From Apostichopus japonicus (taxonomy: Eukaryota > Echinodermata > Holothuroidea > Aspidochirotida > Stichopodidae): 64,000 bases of DNA. Shown in pieces: positions 61,463-64,000 of this stretch; position 1 is the stretch's first letter; the number at the start of each line of letters is the position of its first letter. The notes beneath the pieces are model-generated. The model searched no databases and was not told where the DNA came from. It was given only the letters and a program-made list of their open reading frames with translations. A program made the translations under genes and the position numbers. The stretch covers positions 19,875,265 through 19,939,264 of the forward strand of contig NC_092573.1 of assembly GCF_037975245.1 (NCBI RefSeq). The letters are read 5' to 3'.

Positions 61463-62119
61463 TATAAAACGTGTCTGCGCAATGGGATATTGAGAACAAG
61501 TTGGGATGACTTATTACTCCTTCACTAACCTTAAATTTGGCGCAAACAAAAAATATCTATAAACTTTAACCTTATTTAGTATTGAGTAAATACTCAATAG
61601 GATTGAAACTAATTGCTGACAAATGTCAAAAGGCTGCTTTTAGTAGTAAGCTACTACGTAGCATGTCTAGGGAACTTTGACTGGATTTTGCCACGTTGAG
61701 GGATTATAATCTATCTTTGTCTCCAACAAAAGAAATTCTATTCAATAGAGACAACTTTTGTTCCCTTTCTATTTCAATTGTGAGATGTGAAAGATGTTTG
61801 CTTCTATCTTTTCATTCGTGACGTAAAACTGACGTATGAAACTATTAATAGTATTGTACCTATTAGTTCTTTATATCAGTCGTGATGCAGACTTTGCAAT
61901 TAATTTAAAGACCAATGTAGTTTTCAAACCAAAACCTCTTTTGATAAACCTTTGAAATGCATTGTTAATTGGAATCATTAACAGCAATGTTTCAGTGTTG
62001 GAAGAATAACTGTAAAGAAATACAACTGAAAATGAAAAAAATATCCATGAACCAACAAAATTAGAAAGTAGAAATGTACAGTAGCATATCGGGATGCCCT
62101 GGATCAAAATGTTTGGATC
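61463..62119. repeat. Dispersed/segmental repeat, copy 1
   Basis: It matches 63327-64000 almost throughout, from TATAAAACGTGTCTG to AAAATGTTTGGATC, in the same orientation. Copy 2 has a ~30-bp insertion near 63425-63455. Confidence 0.9.
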
Positions 62120-62334
62120 CGGCTAGAACTGGATTTGGCCGGATCCTTCACAAAATCCGACCAAACTGGCTTTTTCCAAGAGTAAATGAAATGAGTGAAA
62201 ACAATCATAAAAATGATATTGAATATAAGTCCTGTCCGATCTGTCTTTGTGCATCTGGCTTTAACCGGAAACGGATACTTTTTTCATGATCTGGCCGGAT
62301 AATCCGGCCGGACAGGATATCCGGTGCATCCCTA
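62090..62334. mobile_element. Possible hAT-like MITE (GGGATGC...GCATCCC)
   Basis: The left end CGGGATGCC and right end GGTGCATCCCTA are inverted and followed by mirrored CCGGAT-type words. GGGATGCACCGGAT is a familiar hAT terminus (recollection). No convincing 8-bp duplication was found, and the left end is part of the larger repeat shared with 63327-64000. Confidence 0.4.
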
Positions 62335-63326
62335 GCCTTGGAGGACCTAGTGGACCAGGTCTCTCCTTTTTCTTCCTCCTCAAATGTAAAATAAAAAGAA
62401 AACCACTATGCTCTAGCAGCTCTACATGATAAGCCCACATGAAATGATACCCAATGAAATGTTCAGCAGTGGCAATGCTGCTGTTTAGCAGGTGAAAATC
62501 TACCAACATAAATGAAAATGCAGGATTTTGATCTTTGCACATCTTGGATTCCAAACTTGATTGAAGCGTGTGAGTCTGTGATGTGAAATTTCATACACAT
62601 AGCTATAAACAGGCTAGTCGACTGCTCTTATTCATTATTCATTCAGAAAATAGAAGATAAAAAAAATAACATGCCTCAGAAATGCAGCACGTGGCAGGAT
62701 TGGCATTATTTTTAACCCTTGGCTTTTGTTATTCTGACAAGTTTGATATTAAGCAATTTCTATGATGACTAGATACCCAGGTCAATAGTTCAAAATCACT
62801 TTTCCTTTTTAAAAAACAACTAAATCTGTCTTTATTAAATAAGCATGTGTAAAGTTTCTAGTTTCTTTTCCTATGTAGAGGTGTATTTTGGTGGGGGGGG
62901 GGGTTGTTTGTGTTTTTTGTTGCTGGCCTGGCCTTGATAAGCTCTGCTTCTGCCAGGTCTCCTCCACTTCACATCATTTGTATATATCAATTGCTTGATT
63001 CCTATGGAATGTATTTGTATATTGTTTATTCAAATGTTATATGTTCACTTTGTTTATGTTATGTTGAAGTGGAAATAAATAGTTTTCAATTTCAATTAAA
63101 AGTACTCGGGACGGACTTATTCAATCACTGACTATCTATAGGCAAAACCAAACACCATGAGACCTTCATTCAAAATAAATGTATCACTTGTTGTAGGAAT
63201 AAAGGGCTCTCTGGACTACTCTTTGGCATATCCGACCACTGACTAACTGGCAACACCAATTACATGAGACCAGAGTGTGAAAAATAAATTTTTAAATATA
63301 ATATATATTTTTAAATAATAAATTGT

Positions 63327-64000
63327 TATAAAACGTGTCTGAGCAATGAGATATTGAGAACAAGTTGGGATGATTTATTACTCCTTCACTAACCTTAAAT
63401 TTGGCACAAACAAAAAATATCTATGAAGGTGTCTTAGTTTTATCAAGCTTAATCTTATTTAGTATTGAGTAAATACTCAATAGGATTGAAACTAATTGCT
63501 GACAAATGTCAAAAGGCTGCTTTTAGTATTAAGCTACTACGTAGCATGTCTAGGGAACTTTGACTGGATTTTGCCACGTTGAGGGATTGTAATCCATCTT
63601 TGTCTCAAACAAAAGAAATTCTATTCAATAGAGACAACTTTTGTTCACTCGCTATTTCAACTTTGAGATGTGAAAGATGTTTGTTTCCCTCTTTTCATTT
63701 GTGACGTAAAACTGACGTATGAAACTATTAATAGTATTGCACCTATTAGTTCTTTATATCAGTTGTGATGCAGACTTTGCAATTAATTTAAAGACCAATG
63801 TAGTTTTCAAACCAAAACCTCTCTTGATCAACCTTTGACATGCATTGTTAATTGGAATCATTAACAGCAATGTTTCAGTGTTGGAAGAATAACTGTAAAG
63901 AAATACTGTACAACTGAAAAAATTTCCACAAACCACCAAAATTAGAAAGTAGAAATGTACAGTAGCATATCGGGATGCCCTGGATCAAAATGTTTGGATC
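63327..64000. repeat. Dispersed/segmental repeat, copy 2 (cut by window end)
   Basis: Second copy of the 61463-62119 sequence, running off the window just after the start of the GGGATGC element. The offset between copies is about 1.87 kb. Confidence 0.9.

Noticed and set aside
60264-64000. Search for upstream FKBP8 exons (NNLA...QLKL-type TPR segment)
   Set aside because: None seen; the interval is repeats and AT-rich intron, so the rest of the gene is taken to lie outside.
1-64000. CRISPR arrays, operons, ribosome binding sites, prokaryotic promoters
   Set aside because: The window is eukaryotic; tandem repeats lack regular spacer structure.

Overview
This is an AT-rich animal (metazoan) nuclear genomic window. 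It has spliced genes with GT-AG introns, long non-coding stretches, microsatellites and many non-autonomous DNA transposons. The repeat style and gene content suggest a marine deuterostome invertebrate, perhaps an echinoderm, but that is only an impression. No prokaryotic features were seen.

Three protein-coding genes can be supported. (1) Minus strand, 15010 down to 4312: a ten-exon tetratricopeptide-repeat gene, most like TTC24. All splice phases join into one 728-codon frame, and the protein ends in a CaaX-type box (CLVM) after a basic stretch. (2) Plus strand, 25144-25790 joined to 43475-43703: a complete ABHD17-family depalmitoylase of 291 residues, split by a 17.7-kb intron. (3) Minus strand, entering from beyond the right edge: the last three coding exons of an FKBP8-like tail-anchored immunophilin (60186-60263, 57955-58104, 56409-56501). 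Genes 1 and 2 are head to head about 10 kb apart. Genes 2 and 3 converge across about 12.7 kb of non-coding DNA.

The rest is rich in repeats. The clearest new-looking object is a DNA transposon at 34556-37569 inside the ABHD17 intron. It has short inverted ends (TGGGCAATTCCA), eight copies of a 14-bp motif (GGTTACAGTGTGAC) on both flanks of a broken transposase-like reading frame, and a paralogous unfilled site a few hundred bases away that fixes its borders. A 361-bp element with 7/8-matching 8-bp target duplications is inserted in that reading frame. Several other elements have perfect or near-perfect 8-bp target duplications (hAT-like): 7875-8080, 12251-12621, 15591-16721, 19752-21909 (with at least two further insertions inside it) and 22537-23327. 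Several carry the same internal core of about 55-75 bp although their ends differ. There is also a hAT C-terminal dimerisation ORF (57081-57416), a pogo-like element in the ABHD17 3' flank, a tRNA-derived SINE, a degenerate tRNA-like sequence, and a short insert with 14-bp direct repeats and a hammerhead-like 3' end. Tandem arrays include a 1.27-kb TTTACC-type array and a 179-bp satellite-like repeat.

The three genes show no evident joint pathway; only general roles can be stated (TPR scaffold, protein depalmitoylation, membrane-anchored chaperone).
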